Shown here piece by piece: positions 23,652 to 32,231 of a DNA stretch of 34,931 nucleotides. The DNA lies in the NCBI GenBank assembly GCA_015065765.1, contig SVPP01000023.1, forward strand, positions 1 through 34,931, written 5' to 3'. Position 1 is the first letter of the stretch; every line of letters starts with the position of its first letter. Source of the stretch: Oscillospiraceae bacterium. GTDB taxonomy: Bacteria; Bacillota; Clostridia; Oscillospirales; Acutalibacteraceae. Both the position numbers and the translations under genes were made by a program. The notes below the pieces were generated by a model that ran no database searches, was not told the origin of the DNA, and saw only the letters and a program-made list of their open reading frames with translations.

Positions 23652-23690
23652 ACCGCTGACGGTATTTTACTCCGCCAGCGGTACTTTTGT
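23652..23690 (+). terminator. Terminator of the XRE gene
   Basis: The stem 23652-23662 / 2372-type arm at 23672-23682 (ACCGCTG pairs with CAGCGGT, plus inner CGG/CCG with one mismatch) has a 9-base loop, then ACTTTTG. Confidence 0.75.
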
Positions 23691-23711
23691 CCTATGCAGT
23701 CTGCATAGGAC
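23689..23711. repeat. Perfect 23-base palindrome between convergent genes
   Basis: GTCCTATGCAG (23689-23699), a single central T, then CTGCATAGGAC (23701-23711). It lies 17 bases from the stop of the minus-strand kinase gene and is followed by an A/T-rich stretch on the plus strand. It may be a second terminator stem for the kinase transcript or a protein site. Confidence 0.7.
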
Positions 23712-23728
23712 ACTTATAAAATTTTTTG

Positions 23729-24427
23729 TTATAATTTAGCATATAATTCACGGACGTTTCTGAAACGTGCGTTAGGGTCAAGCTTTATGCATTTGTCAAT
23801 AATGGGTGTCAGTTTACCTCTGTAAAGATTTTTTGAAGGATGCTCTCCCGTGAGCATAACGTTCATCAGTATGCCCAAGGCGAAAATGTCAGAGCGTGGA
23901 TCAGTCTGGTTGATTCCGAATTGTTCAGGGGCAGCAAAGCCAGCAGTTCCGATAAAAGATGTATCCTCTGATTTGTAGCTTTTATAGATTCTTGCGGCGT
24001 CAAAGTCGATGAGTTTTACATTACCGTTTGAATCAATCATAATGTTTTCAGGTTTGATATCACGGTGGATAATGTTCCTTGAATGTAAGGCATCAAGTGC
24101 AGAACATACCTCTTTTGCAACTGTGCGTACACCTTTCTCTGTGTATAAGCCGCCTTGAAGATTGTCGGCTACCGTCATACCACTGATGTATTCTTTGATA
24201 ACACAGCATTCATTGTTGCTTTTCTCAACACTCAGAATCCGTGGAAGATTCGGATGAGATAAATTCTTAAGTATTTCATAAACATCTGTATTACCATGAA
24301 ATTTCAGAACAGTTATTTCAGTACCGAGAGTTTTATGACGCATCACTATATGCTTTTTGTCAGAGCCTGTTGAAAGTGCCTTGACAAAAGAGAACTGTTC
24401 TGCAATAATATTTTCAAAATCTGACAA
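23729..24427 (-). CDS. Soluble Hanks-type Ser/Thr protein kinase, compact form
   Basis: About 232 aa, with a kinase domain only and neither membrane segment nor PASTA repeats. The ATP lysine is in ITVLKFHG. The catalytic loop HRDIKPEN is intact, the magnesium loop is LIDFDAAR (DFD rather than DFG, a form I know from similar Clostridia kinases), and the activation segment ends GTAGFAAPEQFG. The glycine loop is poor, and only about 13 residues separate VLK from LSHPN, so helix C is much shorter than usual. Start TTG 24427 was chosen because AGGAAG lies 7 bases upstream; a longer frame from TTG 24472 would overlap the divergent gene and has no RBS. Substrates are unknown; the head-to-head HTH protein is a candidate. 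Confidence 0.88.
   Translation of the reverse strand: MSDFENIIAEQFSFVKALSTGSDKKHIVMRHKTLGTEITVLKFHGNTDVYEILKNLSHPNLPRILSVEKSNNECCVIKEYISGMTVADNLQGGLYTEKGVRTVAKEVCSALDALHSRNIIHRDIKPENIMIDSNGNVKLIDFDAARIYKSYKSEDTSFIGTAGFAAPEQFGINQTDPRSDIFALGILMNVMLTGEHPSKNLYRGKLTPIIDKCIKLDPNARFRNVRELYAKL
24381..24409 (+). promoter_or_regulatory. Promoter of the HTH gene, inside the kinase gene
   Basis: TTGACA (24381-24386), a 17-bp spacer and AATAAT (24404-24409), 46 bp upstream of the start at 24455. It lies wholly within the 5' coding part of the opposite-strand kinase gene. Confidence 0.6.
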
Positions 24428-24454
24428 AAAATCACTTCCTGAGGAGCGGGATAA

Positions 24455-24877
24455 ATGAAGAGTACAAGTCAATTGATGGATGAGCTGATGAAAGCATCAA
24501 ACATCGGAGAATATCTTAAAGTAAACAGCGAGCATATGATAAGTGATGAGCTTGCAGTTTACCTTACAAATATACTTGAGAAGAAAGGTTTTGTCAAGTC
24601 AGCCGTTATAAAGAAATCAGAGCTGAGTGAGGTTATGGGGTATCAGATTTTTTCAGGCGTACGCAATCCTTCAAGAGATTCGCTGATCAGTGTCTGTGTT
24701 GCAATGGAACTTGATATTGACGAAACTCAGGAGATTTTAAAGGTAGCATCCTTCGCTGAGCTTTACCCAAAATCGAAAAGAGATTCAATTATTATAAACG
24801 GAATCGGTATGAAAAAATCAGTTGCGGAAATTAATGAAGCCCTGTATGATAATGGGGAAAAAACTTTAAATGAATAA
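24455..24877 (+). CDS. HTH (XRE-like) protein paired with the kinase
   Basis: 140 aa. The middle (about 50-100) has an HTH-like order: IKKSELSEVMGYQIFSGVRN, then PSRDSLISVCVAMELDIDETQEIL, which resembles the helix 2-5 part of XRE domains. The first 45 residues are helical and polar; the C-terminal 35 include a helix with FAELYPKSKRDSIIINGIG. The RBS GAGGAG is good. Its start is 28 bases from the kinase start on the other strand, so each promoter must sit in the other's coding sequence. It ends in the terminator shared with the YfhO gene. Many Ser/Thr positions could be phosphorylated, but this is inference. Confidence 0.8.
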   Translation: MKSTSQLMDELMKASNIGEYLKVNSEHMISDELAVYLTNILEKKGFVKSAVIKKSELSEVMGYQIFSGVRNPSRDSLISVCVAMELDIDETQEILKVASFAELYPKSKRDSIIINGIGMKKSVAEINEALYDNGEKTLNE

Positions 24878-24880
24878 GAG

Positions 24881-24910
24881 AAATCCACTTCAGACTGAAG
24901 TGGATTTTTT
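24881..24910. terminator. Bidirectional terminator embedding the YfhO stop codon
   Basis: A 13-bp perfect stem AAATCCACTTCAG (24881-24893) / CTGAAGTGGATTT (24895-24907), then TTT on the plus strand. The stop codon of the minus-strand gene (24890-24892) lies within the stem. On that strand the run after the hairpin is short (TTTCTCTT). Confidence 0.85.
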
Positions 24911-27160
24911 ACGTTCATATATTGCATAAATTCCGAGAGATAAAAGCGACATAATGCTGATTATTGTACCTGCTTTAAGCCCCGGTGTAACAAACTTAAA
25001 TTCAACATTACATTCACCTTCGGGGACGATAATTGACATCAGTCCGCCGTTTACGGTGAAAATTTCTGTTTCTTCTCCGTTCACAAATGCAATCCAGCCG
25101 TTATCGTGAGGGATTGAGAAGAAGAGAAGTCTTTCTTTGCTTCCCTTTGTTGTGGCAGTAAAGCCTGACGAAGTCATAACAAAGTTTTCTGCACCTTCTT
25201 TTTTATATTCCTCTTTCCAATCAAAATCACCGTCTAAAGGCTTTAAAATTTCCTTGAGCTTTTCTGCTGTTTCGCTGTCAACAAAGCATGCTTTTGTCAT
25301 AGTTTCGATTCTTCTGTTGTTTTCCTTTTTGCTTGTGGTATATTCAATATCATCTGAAAGGACATAGTAATCATAAGAAAAACCGAAGGGTGTATAGTAA
25401 GGAGCATCAGTTCTGTTGCCGTTTTCATCCACGAGCGTTTTTATGCTGAGAACTGATTGTATGGCAGGGGTATCAAAATATTTTTTTGAGTTGAGATGAA
25501 GCGTATTTTCATATCCCACTAAATTGCAGAAAGCAGCCGTTGAATGAGATTTAAAGCTGATAAAGTTGCCGATGCCCGGCTCATTCGCAATCTGAGGGTA
25601 ATTTGCAAATGAAAAATCATAATCAGTGCGGTGAGTATAGGTAACTTCCTCGGTGACAGAAGCGTCATTTCCTCTGTAAACTTCAGGCTTTTCAAATATG
25701 TTTGCTTCATTTGAAATATAACACCCATAAATTACAACACATATAACTGCCACAACGGGGACAATTTTCGGAGAAAAATTTTTATCTTTTTTCAGAGTGA
25801 TGAAAAGGGGTATGTATGAAGCTGCTGTCATTATTATAAAAACAATTGCGTAGCGTAAATCATCGGTGGTGAATTTTTCTGCAAGACCTGCATTCTGAAG
25901 ATAATTCACAGCACCCTCCGGCAGAATCGAAAGTGCAGACGGAAAAAGGTAAGCACAGATTAGTTTAAGTAACAACGGGATTCCCACAACAATTGCTGAA
26001 ATTATCCACACTGTCTTTGCACTTTTCTTTATTTCGTCTTCTGTAGGCTTTTCTTCAATAACTTTAATGCTTGCCAGAGTTGCCATGAGAACGAATGCAT
26101 AATACCAGCGAGTGTAGCTCATGTTTGTAAAGAATGAGAAAAGACCGTTCCCGAAAGGTACAATTGTGAGAATGAAAAGGAATTTTATAAGCTTGAAATA
26201 CCATTTGTCGGATTTTTTTCTTACAGCGACAAATAAGAATAATGCACCGAAGAATGGAAGAAAAGCAGCGTTTGAATTGAAATTTGAAAACTCAAAGCCT
26301 GTGGCAGAGCCGAGAATACCTTCGCTAGGCAGAATGATTCCTTTAAGAACCTTAAGAAGCTGTGGAATCGTTCCGAGACCTCTGACAATTGAAGAGGCGA
26401 AACTGCCTGTTGCCTTGTTTGTTTCAAGCAGACTCAGAAGTGAGGGGAGTAAAACAAACATAGCAGAAAATCCGCCGAGAGCGTAGAAGATTATACATCT
26501 CAATGCATCCTTGAAGGTATATTTTTTATCTGAAAATTTCACTCTGAAAAAGAGATAGATCAAAAAGAAAACTGATGTTGAAACAAGAAAATAATAATTT
26601 ATCATTCCGTTCAGAAGAACGACAAGTGACAAAAGACATTTTTTTCTGCCCTCTAAAACCTCGTCAACAAGATAGGGAATAAGCGGAAAAACCGCAATTA
26701 CATCAATGAAATGGAAGAAGTACGTTGAGTCGATTGTGAAAGATGAAAAAGCGTAAATCAGTGCACCAATAAAAGCAAGATGACTTGTTTTTACATATCT
26801 TTTAAGATAAAGGTGAGCGGTGAGAGCTGCAATAACATGCTTCAGAGCAAATGTGACACTAAGGCCGATTCCTGTTAAGTTTTCAGGCAACAGAAACAAA
26901 GGCCAGTAAAAAGGACTGGCATAATTATAGAAAGAATATGTACCTAAAAAATTTGCTCCTAAAAATGTGTTGGCACTCCAGAAGGGTTTGCCTGAAAGGA
27001 GCAGACGTCTGCTTTCTCTGATAAAGGGAATCTGCTGAGACATGTAGTCGCCTACAAGGTAAAGGTTTCCGTTGTTGACAATCATTACGGGAAGAATAAT
27101 TATCAGAATCATTCCCAGAGAAAGCAAGAAAAGATTTGAGGATGAATACTTCTGTTTCAC
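24890..27160 (-). CDS. YfhO-family polytopic membrane protein (GT-C-like)
   Basis: A 756-aa member of the YfhO family, large membrane proteins thought to have a GT-C glycosyltransferase-like fold; YfhO of Bacillus is linked to glycosylation of lipoteichoic acid. About a dozen hydrophobic segments cover residues 8-510. The N-terminal loop contains YLVGDYMSQQIPFIRESRR and SANTFLGANFLGTYSFYNY, where catalytic acidic residues (such as D38 after YLVG) are expected. A soluble extracytoplasmic domain follows (about 510-725, ending GWIAFVNGEE ... VPEGECNVEFKF). The last helix starts after PGLKAG, as is typical for the family. It is the last gene of a five-gene operon. Confidence 0.88.
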   Translation of the reverse strand: MKQKYSSSNLFLLSLGMILIIILPVMIVNNGNLYLVGDYMSQQIPFIRESRRLLLSGKPFWSANTFLGANFLGTYSFYNYASPFYWPLFLLPENLTGIGLSVTFALKHVIAALTAHLYLKRYVKTSHLAFIGALIYAFSSFTIDSTYFFHFIDVIAVFPLIPYLVDEVLEGRKKCLLSLVVLLNGMINYYFLVSTSVFFLIYLFFRVKFSDKKYTFKDALRCIIFYALGGFSAMFVLLPSLLSLLETNKATGSFASSIVRGLGTIPQLLKVLKGIILPSEGILGSATGFEFSNFNSNAAFLPFFGALFLFVAVRKKSDKWYFKLIKFLFILTIVPFGNGLFSFFTNMSYTRWYYAFVLMATLASIKVIEEKPTEDEIKKSAKTVWIISAIVVGIPLLLKLICAYLFPSALSILPEGAVNYLQNAGLAEKFTTDDLRYAIVFIIMTAASYIPLFITLKKDKNFSPKIVPVVAVICVVIYGCYISNEANIFEKPEVYRGNDASVTEEVTYTHRTDYDFSFANYPQIANEPGIGNFISFKSHSTAAFCNLVGYENTLHLNSKKYFDTPAIQSVLSIKTLVDENGNRTDAPYYTPFGFSYDYYVLSDDIEYTTSKKENNRRIETMTKACFVDSETAEKLKEILKPLDGDFDWKEEYKKEGAENFVMTSSGFTATTKGSKERLLFFSIPHDNGWIAFVNGEETEIFTVNGGLMSIIVPEGECNVEFKFVTPGLKAGTIISIMSLLSLGIYAIYERKKSTSV

Positions 27161-27173
27161 TTTTTCACCGCCT

Positions 27174-27761
27174 TTAAGTCAGATAAATTATTGATACAGC
27201 AATAATCATAATTAATGCAAAAATTAAAAGCGCAGACACCTCGACTACGGATCTGTCTTTGCCGAAAAGAGTTTTCTGAAAGCTGTATTTCAGCAAAATA
27301 AAGTATCTGAGATTATCAAGAAAAGTAGATTTGCATGCTTTTTCGGGAGATTTGTTTTCTGCCTTATGTAAAAATTTTATAATACATTTTTCAATGCTTT
27401 TTAAAATCTTTTCTTCGCCAAAACTTTTTTCTTTCGGAGCGAAACCCTTTGCAATTCTGTCCACCGATTTTGTTATAAAAGCGTAAGTCTTGGGTTCTTT
27501 TATTTTATAGCTTTTATCAAGAGGCAAAAAGGTAAGAACAAGAGTATCGTATCTGTTTGCTTTGTTTTTATAAAGCTTCTTTTCTCTTTTTTCGCTCAGA
27601 TTATGAAAAAATTTATCGGCAATACTGTCGGTGTCAAAGAAGTTAAAAACAGGTGATTTTATTTCTCTTTTTGAAAGAGTACATCTGATTCCTTTAGCCT
27701 TTAATTCTTCATTATATTTGTCTGATACGATTTTCACTTTTTCTGAAAGTTCTTTATTCAT
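27174..27761 (-). CDS. Tail-anchored protein of unknown function
   Basis: 195 aa, very rich in Lys, and not recognised. A soluble, mostly helical cytoplasmic part (1-170) includes KVKIVSDKYNEELKAKGIRC and a basic run KREKKLYKNKANRYD. One C-terminal membrane helix (about 175-193) follows. There is almost no residue after the helix, so it is tail-anchored with the bulk in the cytoplasm. It lies 13 bases before the YfhO gene and 39 bases after the propeller-like gene. The small operon partner suggests a role tied to YfhO or to the membrane protein at 28505. Confidence 0.72.
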   Translation of the reverse strand: MNKELSEKVKIVSDKYNEELKAKGIRCTLSKREIKSPVFNFFDTDSIADKFFHNLSEKREKKLYKNKANRYDTLVLTFLPLDKSYKIKEPKTYAFITKSVDRIAKGFAPKEKSFGEEKILKSIEKCIIKFLHKAENKSPEKACKSTFLDNLRYFILLKYSFQKTLFGKDRSVVEVSALLIFALIMIIAVSIIYLT

Positions 27762-27800
27762 TTGATGGCCTCTTTTGAAATTATTTTGTGATTTTTATTT

Positions 27801-28508
27801 TCAGGATTTGTGTTCATTCCAAAGCTTTGACAGAGAATAGTTTTTGCTTTCGATTCCGTTAAGATCGTTTTTATTAAGCTCACTCCACTCTTTTGCTTTT
27901 CTGGTGAAGCCGTGCATTTTCAAATCAGAATACTCCTTGTAAAACCAATATAATGTCTCGGAAATGAATCTCATCTCAGATAAACTATCGTTAATAAGTT
28001 TAGTAATAAAAAAATTGTGTGCAATTCCATTGTTGTCTCTGAGAAAACCCAGAAGAAAATACTCATCAGAATATGAATCATATTCGATTATTTTTAATAC
28101 GGTTTTTTCATCATCCGTAAATAAAATTTTTTCCAGGGAAAAATCTTTTGTATTATAAACTGAAAGTGCTGTTTTACAGGTGTCATTGTGTCTTTCAATG
28201 TTGAAAAATTTTTCTCCGTCAGGGGAGAAACAGAAGTTATCGTCCTGAGAAGCATCAACCTTTGAAAATCGGAACTTCTTAATCAGGCAAAGTTTTTCAA
28301 GTGAATAAACTGCAATTCTGCCTTCTGTTGTTTTTACAACAAAAATGTCTCCCTTAGGCGAAAAAGCAGCAGTATAAGCATATGGAAGGTCCTTGAATTT
28401 TTTTAATTCATTACCGTATTTGTCATAAACATAAACTGTTCTGCCGGTAAGACCTAAGCTGTAGTTCCTGTTTGTAATATAAGTCCAGAGGCTTCGCATA
28501 AATTTCAC
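27801..28508 (-). CDS. WD40/beta-propeller-like cytoplasmic protein
   Basis: 235 aa without a signal or membrane segment. Blade-like repeats are visible: YVYDKYGNELKKF, AAFSPKGDIFVVKTTEGR, IAVYSLEKLCLIKKF, FCFSPDGEKFFNIE and LSVYNTKDFSLEKI. The SPxGxxF phrasing is characteristic of WD40 or similar propellers. The short length gives only three to four blades, so it may need to oligomerise or be an incomplete propeller. The C-terminal 60 residues are Lys/Glu/Asn-rich and polar. Its start overlaps the stop of the upstream membrane gene by four bases (ATGA), implying coupled translation. Confidence 0.72.
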   Translation of the reverse strand: MKFMRSLWTYITNRNYSLGLTGRTVYVYDKYGNELKKFKDLPYAYTAAFSPKGDIFVVKTTEGRIAVYSLEKLCLIKKFRFSKVDASQDDNFCFSPDGEKFFNIERHNDTCKTALSVYNTKDFSLEKILFTDDEKTVLKIIEYDSYSDEYFLLGFLRDNNGIAHNFFITKLINDSLSEMRFISETLYWFYKEYSDLKMHGFTRKAKEWSELNKNDLNGIESKNYSLSKLWNEHKS

Positions 28509-29044
28509 CTTATTTTTCTTTTTCTGTGGTTTTTTCTTCGGGGAACAACCAAGGTAATAGCGTGAACAAGAAGGTAAACGCCTAAAATTCCAATGGCTAT
28601 TCCTATAAAGAAGTATATCTTGTTTTCAGAATGAATTTGTGATTGGGCATAATCAAAATTCAATATTTCCTCATCGCCGCATTTAATCTCGAGAATATTT
28701 CTTGTGTCAGAGTTTACGGCAAAGGAGATTTTTTCTCCCTTTCGGAGCTTTTCAAGTCGTTCAGCGATAATACCATCGTGTGTACAGGATGTATCTACAG
28801 AGTACTGTTCACCGTTCTGCAAAGTGAAATCTATAATGAGATAACTTCTTCCTGAGCGTAGCTTACAGCTGACAGTTTCTCCGAAAATTTCGTTATATAC
28901 TACAGCTTCATCATATCTGATGTGAGCATTTATGGGCTTTGTTATTATAAAGCTTACTGACATAAAGATAGCGAAAAGGCTTAGTAAAAAGCATTTTACC
29001 GGACTGCCTGCTATACTGTTAAGCTGATATTTGTCATGAAACAT
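28505..29044 (-). CDS. Two-helix membrane protein, DUF3592-like layout
   Basis: 179 aa. A membrane helix at about 16-35, an extracytoplasmic beta-rich domain (about 40-135) and a second helix at about 140-165 are followed by a strongly basic cytoplasmic tail (RRKNHRKRKIR). The central part, with GEQYSVDTSCTHDGI, GEKISFAVN and LEIKCGDEEIL, resembles the OB-like insert of DUF3592-type proteins, but I am not certain of the family. It lies 12 bases after the MBL-fold gene and overlaps the propeller gene by four bases. The function is unknown. Confidence 0.7.
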   Translation of the reverse strand: MFHDKYQLNSIAGSPVKCFLLSLFAIFMSVSFIITKPINAHIRYDEAVVYNEIFGETVSCKLRSGRSYLIIDFTLQNGEQYSVDTSCTHDGIIAERLEKLRKGEKISFAVNSDTRNILEIKCGDEEILNFDYAQSQIHSENKIYFFIGIAIGILGVYLLVHAITLVVPRRKNHRKRKIR

Positions 29045-29056
29045 AAAATCACACCT

Positions 29057-29731
29057 TTATATTTCTGTTTCGTATCCGTCAAAGGCAACTTCAATTCCAT
29101 GCTTTTTCATGTTTCTTGAAAGAACCTTATGAGATGTTTTGTGAAGAGTTTTTGCCATGTGGCTGATGCAGAATCTTTTTATATGTTTTTCTAAAGATTT
29201 TTTCATTTCAATTACCATGCTGAGATTGTTGTGCTCAAAAATTCTGTAGTCACCCGGAATGTTTCCTACCGTTGCATCAAAAACTGCAAAATCAACACCT
29301 TTTTCTTTTATTGCCTCAACTTCTTCATACATAAGCCATGCACCGTCGAGACCGCAGAAAAGTCTTTTTTCACCGTCAGATATGATGAAGTGGACGGCGT
29401 TTTTCAATGAATGATTTGCGTGAAGTGCAGTGACTGTATATTTTCCGATTTTCTTTGTTTCGCCTGCATGGGTTTCAACAAATGTTGCATTTTTAAGTTT
29501 CTTTACAGTTCCTTCGCAGAAATGGTCGGAGTGTTCATGAGTGTTGATAATATATTTTATTTTGTCAGGATTCTTTCTGAAGGTTTTCAGTGCTTCGGGT
29601 ACATATTCGCCCGGATCAATGAGGAGTGTATCATCGACGAGAAGTGAAGAATTTCTGCGGAAAAAATCAGTTTTTTTCTGATCCTCTTTCTGCCAGTCGG
29701 CAGCGCCGGTGCCTAAGAACGTAATTTTCAT
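29057..29731 (-). CDS. MBL-fold metal-dependent hydrolase
   Basis: A 224-aa metallo-beta-lactamase-fold protein. It starts with the classic TFLGTGAADW strand-loop. The metal motif is THEHSDH (H65, H67, D69, H70), with H107 (HANHS), D129 (CGLDG) and a C-terminal His in CISHMAK as further ligands. The set is complete, so it is probably an active hydrolase. The layout resembles PhnP/tRNase-Z-like phosphodiesterases, but the substrate is unknown. It is the first gene of the operon that ends with YfhO, with promoter TTGATT-N17-TATAAT and RBS GAGGAAG. Confidence 0.88.
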   Translation of the reverse strand: MKITFLGTGAADWQKEDQKKTDFFRRNSSLLVDDTLLIDPGEYVPEALKTFRKNPDKIKYIINTHEHSDHFCEGTVKKLKNATFVETHAGETKKIGKYTVTALHANHSLKNAVHFIISDGEKRLFCGLDGAWLMYEEVEAIKEKGVDFAVFDATVGNIPGDYRIFEHNNLSMVIEMKKSLEKHIKRFCISHMAKTLHKTSHKVLSRNMKKHGIEVAFDGYETEI

Positions 29732-29759
29732 TTTTTCACTTCCTCACATTTTTGATTTA

Positions 29760-29788
29760 ATTATATCATGCAAATATGTGAAAATCAA
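29760..29788 (-). promoter_or_regulatory. Promoter of the MBL-to-YfhO operon
   Basis: On the minus strand, TTGATT (29783-29788), a 17-bp spacer and TATAAT (29760-29765). A plus-strand TATAAT at 29814-29819 is the likely -10 box of the divergent MATE gene, but it has no clear -35. Confidence 0.8.
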
Positions 29789-29844
29789 TGTAGAAAATAA
29801 TCGGAAACAGTGGTATAATTACAAGGTGAAGGAAGGCGGATAAA

Positions 29845-31188
29845 ATGAAAGGAAAAACCGATTTTTCAAAAGGTCCTGTGTGGAAATGTATCATGTCTCA
29901 GGCACTGCCTCTGACAATTGCGCAGCTTGTACACCTTTTGTATAATGTGGTTGACAGAATATATATCGGTCATATGGAAGAGGGGACAAGTATTGCGCTG
30001 ACTGGCATAGGTCTTACTTTTCCTGTTATAACTCTCATAATGGCTTTCACGGCTTTATTCGGAAATGGCGGAGTTCCCTTGTTTGCTATGGCAAGAGGTG
30101 CGGGAGATGAAGAGAAGGCAGGGAAAATTCTCGGAAACTCTTTTGCACTGCTCCTTGTAAGCTCAGTGATATTGACAACCCTCGGATATGTTTTCTGTAA
30201 GCCCATACTTTTTGCTTTCGGTGCAAGTGATGAGTCTTTTGTTTATGCGAGAGATTATCTGAATGTCTATCTCATAGGTACAGTTTTTTCCGTGATTACC
30301 ACAGGCATGAACGGTTACATAAACGCTGAGGGCTTTCCGAAAATCGGAATGGTATCAATTATCCTTGGTGCAACCATGAATATTATACTTGACCCCGTGT
30401 TTATTTTTGTTTTCCGCATGGGTGTTAAAGGTGCGGCATTGGCAACCGTCATCAGTCAGATGATTTCTGCAATATGGGTGCTCTCATTCCTTTTCGGCAG
30501 AAAGGCAATTATACAGCTCAGAAAAGAAAACATACGAATTAAAAAGGATATTACAAAAGACATTTTCAAATTAGGTACTTCCAATTTTATTATGCAGGGT
30601 ACTGCATTTTTAGTTCAGGTGTCATGCAACACAACTCTGCAAAGTTTTGGCGGAGATATGTATGTGGGAATTATGACCGTAGCAAACTCTATCCGTGAAA
30701 TTTTTATGCTTCCCGTAAACGGAATCGTAAACGGTGCTCAACCGGTCATCAGCTTCAATTACGGAGCAGGTGATTATGAGAGAACAAAATCGGGAATTAA
30801 ATTCAACACATATCTTGGTGCTGTTTATACTCTCGTCGCATGGGCACTTGTGCTGATTTTCCCGAAAGTCTGGTTCGGAGTTTTTTCAGACGATGCATCT
30901 ATGGCAGAAGCGGGAGCTACAGCTCTTCGTGTCTATTTCTTCGGCTTTGTTTTCATGGCTCTCCAATTTGCCGGTCAGTCAACCTTCCAGGCGGTGGGAG
31001 ATGCAAAGCATGCAATTTTCTTCTCACTTCTGAGAAAAGCAATTATTGTTGTACCTCTTACACTTCTTCTTCCGCGAATGGGATTGGGTGTTATGGGAGT
31101 TTTTCTTGCCGAGCCCATATCAAACATCATCGGCGGCACGGCAAGCTATCTTACGATGAGATTGACGGTTTATAAAAAATTAGGATGA
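29845..31188 (+). CDS. MATE-family efflux transporter
   Basis: A cytoplasmic-membrane exporter of 447 aa, the usual length, with 12 predicted helices. The N terminus (MSQALPLTIAQLVHLLYNVVDRIYIGH) and the second-half counterpart (LGTSNFIMQGTAFLVQVSCN, then NGIVNGAQPVISFNYGAG) show the internal repeat of the family. MATE proteins export cationic drugs or metabolites using Na+ or H+ gradients; the substrate here cannot be told. The RBS is GAAGGCGG. It is monocistronic, ended by a strong hairpin, and divergent from the MBL operon. Confidence 0.95.
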   Translation: MKGKTDFSKGPVWKCIMSQALPLTIAQLVHLLYNVVDRIYIGHMEEGTSIALTGIGLTFPVITLIMAFTALFGNGGVPLFAMARGAGDEEKAGKILGNSFALLLVSSVILTTLGYVFCKPILFAFGASDESFVYARDYLNVYLIGTVFSVITTGMNGYINAEGFPKIGMVSIILGATMNIILDPVFIFVFRMGVKGAALATVISQMISAIWVLSFLFGRKAIIQLRKENIRIKKDITKDIFKLGTSNFIMQGTAFLVQVSCNTTLQSFGGDMYVGIMTVANSIREIFMLPVNGIVNGAQPVISFNYGAGDYERTKSGIKFNTYLGAVYTLVAWALVLIFPKVWFGVFSDDASMAEAGATALRVYFFGFVFMALQFAGQSTFQAVGDAKHAIFFSLLRKAIIVVPLTLLLPRMGLGVMGVFLAEPISNIIGGTASYLTMRLTVYKKLG

Positions 31189-31191
31189 ATT

Positions 31192-31233
31192 TCACCTCTG
31201 CAGAAACTTAACGTTTCTGCAGAGGTGATTTTT
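31192..31233 (+). terminator. Terminator of the MATE gene
   Basis: A perfect 16-bp stem (31192-31207 with 31213-31228), loop TTAAC, then TTTTTG on the plus strand. The minus strand has no good T run. Confidence 0.92.
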
Positions 31234-31249
31234 GTGAGTATCTTACCGT

Positions 31250-32167
31250 TTAATCATTAAGCTCCTTGTCATGTGCGATGATTTTTCCTGACTCAGCGTT
31301 GATTTCATATTCGTATTCGTATTTCCCTTCGACGAATTCAACTTCGTAATGCACAATCAGATCATCAGTGTCAAGCTCTGCTTTTACGAATTTTGCATTT
31401 GCCGAATCAATCTTTGCGTGGGCTATTGCAATTTCTTTTGCCTTCTCTTTTGAAATGAATTCTTTTGCCGGAGCCTGTGACACCGGTTGACGAACAGATT
31501 CTTTTTCAATGTCCTTTTCGAGAATTGCACCGTTGTCTGCCTTTATTTCATATTCGTATTCAAATCCGTCAGCAACAAACTTAATATCGAAGTGTGCAAC
31601 AAGGTCATCAGAATCATAATACGCTTTTTTTAAAACTGCATCTGCCTGTTTAACCCCTGCATTATCCAAAGCTATTTCTTTGGCTTTTTCAATGCTGATA
31701 TATCTATTGTCAGAATTTGTGACAGAAGGTGATGTCGGTTTTACAGGTTCTTTCTTTTCTTCTTTTACATTAACGGTTTCTGAAACTTTTTCATTACTCA
31801 GGACTTTATCTTTAACATTTTCTTTTTCAGCTTTTATAACTGAGCCATTATCCACAGCAACTTCGTAGTCATATTCCACACCGTTATATCTGAATTCAAT
31901 GTCATAATGCGGTTTTTTGTCGTCTTTATCTAATGATGGTGAACCCTGAAACAGTGCATCTTTTCTCTGAACACCTGCATCTTTCAATGCAATGTCAATG
32001 GCAGAATCAAGAGAGATGCCAGCAAGCTCTTTGTTTTTAACTTCTGTAGAAGCATTTGCCTGATTTGCTTCCTGATTGTCGATTTTGAGGTTTTCGTTTT
32101 TGTTGCAACCTGAAAACAGGGCTGCTGATAAGATAAATGTTAATGCTAATGCAATTGCTTTTTTCAT
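31250..32167 (-). CDS. Lipoprotein with three PepSY domains
   Basis: 305 aa from ATG 32167, chosen for AAAGGAAATG just upstream and the MKKAIALALT signal peptide; a longer frame from 32215 is only Lys-rich leader. The lipobox is LFSGC (lipidated C21). Three PepSY repeats follow, each opening with an amphipathic helix (SLDSAIDIALKDAGV, SIEKAKEIALDNAGV, SKEKAKEIAIAHAKI) and closing with EYxYEI plus a G-x-I strand, at about 50-113, 155-220 and 235-302. PepSY domains are thought to modulate proteases or bind ligands at the cell surface. The gene follows the RR-HK pair and has its own promoter with the same direct repeat as the RR gene. Confidence 0.9.
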   Translation of the reverse strand: MKKAIALALTFILSAALFSGCNKNENLKIDNQEANQANASTEVKNKELAGISLDSAIDIALKDAGVQRKDALFQGSPSLDKDDKKPHYDIEFRYNGVEYDYEVAVDNGSVIKAEKENVKDKVLSNEKVSETVNVKEEKKEPVKPTSPSVTNSDNRYISIEKAKEIALDNAGVKQADAVLKKAYYDSDDLVAHFDIKFVADGFEYEYEIKADNGAILEKDIEKESVRQPVSQAPAKEFISKEKAKEIAIAHAKIDSANAKFVKAELDTDDLIVHYEVEFVEGKYEYEYEINAESGKIIAHDKELND

Positions 32168-32231
32168 AAAATCATTTCCTTTCTTTTTGGGATTTTTTAT
32201 TTTTTTAGAAGTCATCTCTGGCTGTGTCTAA

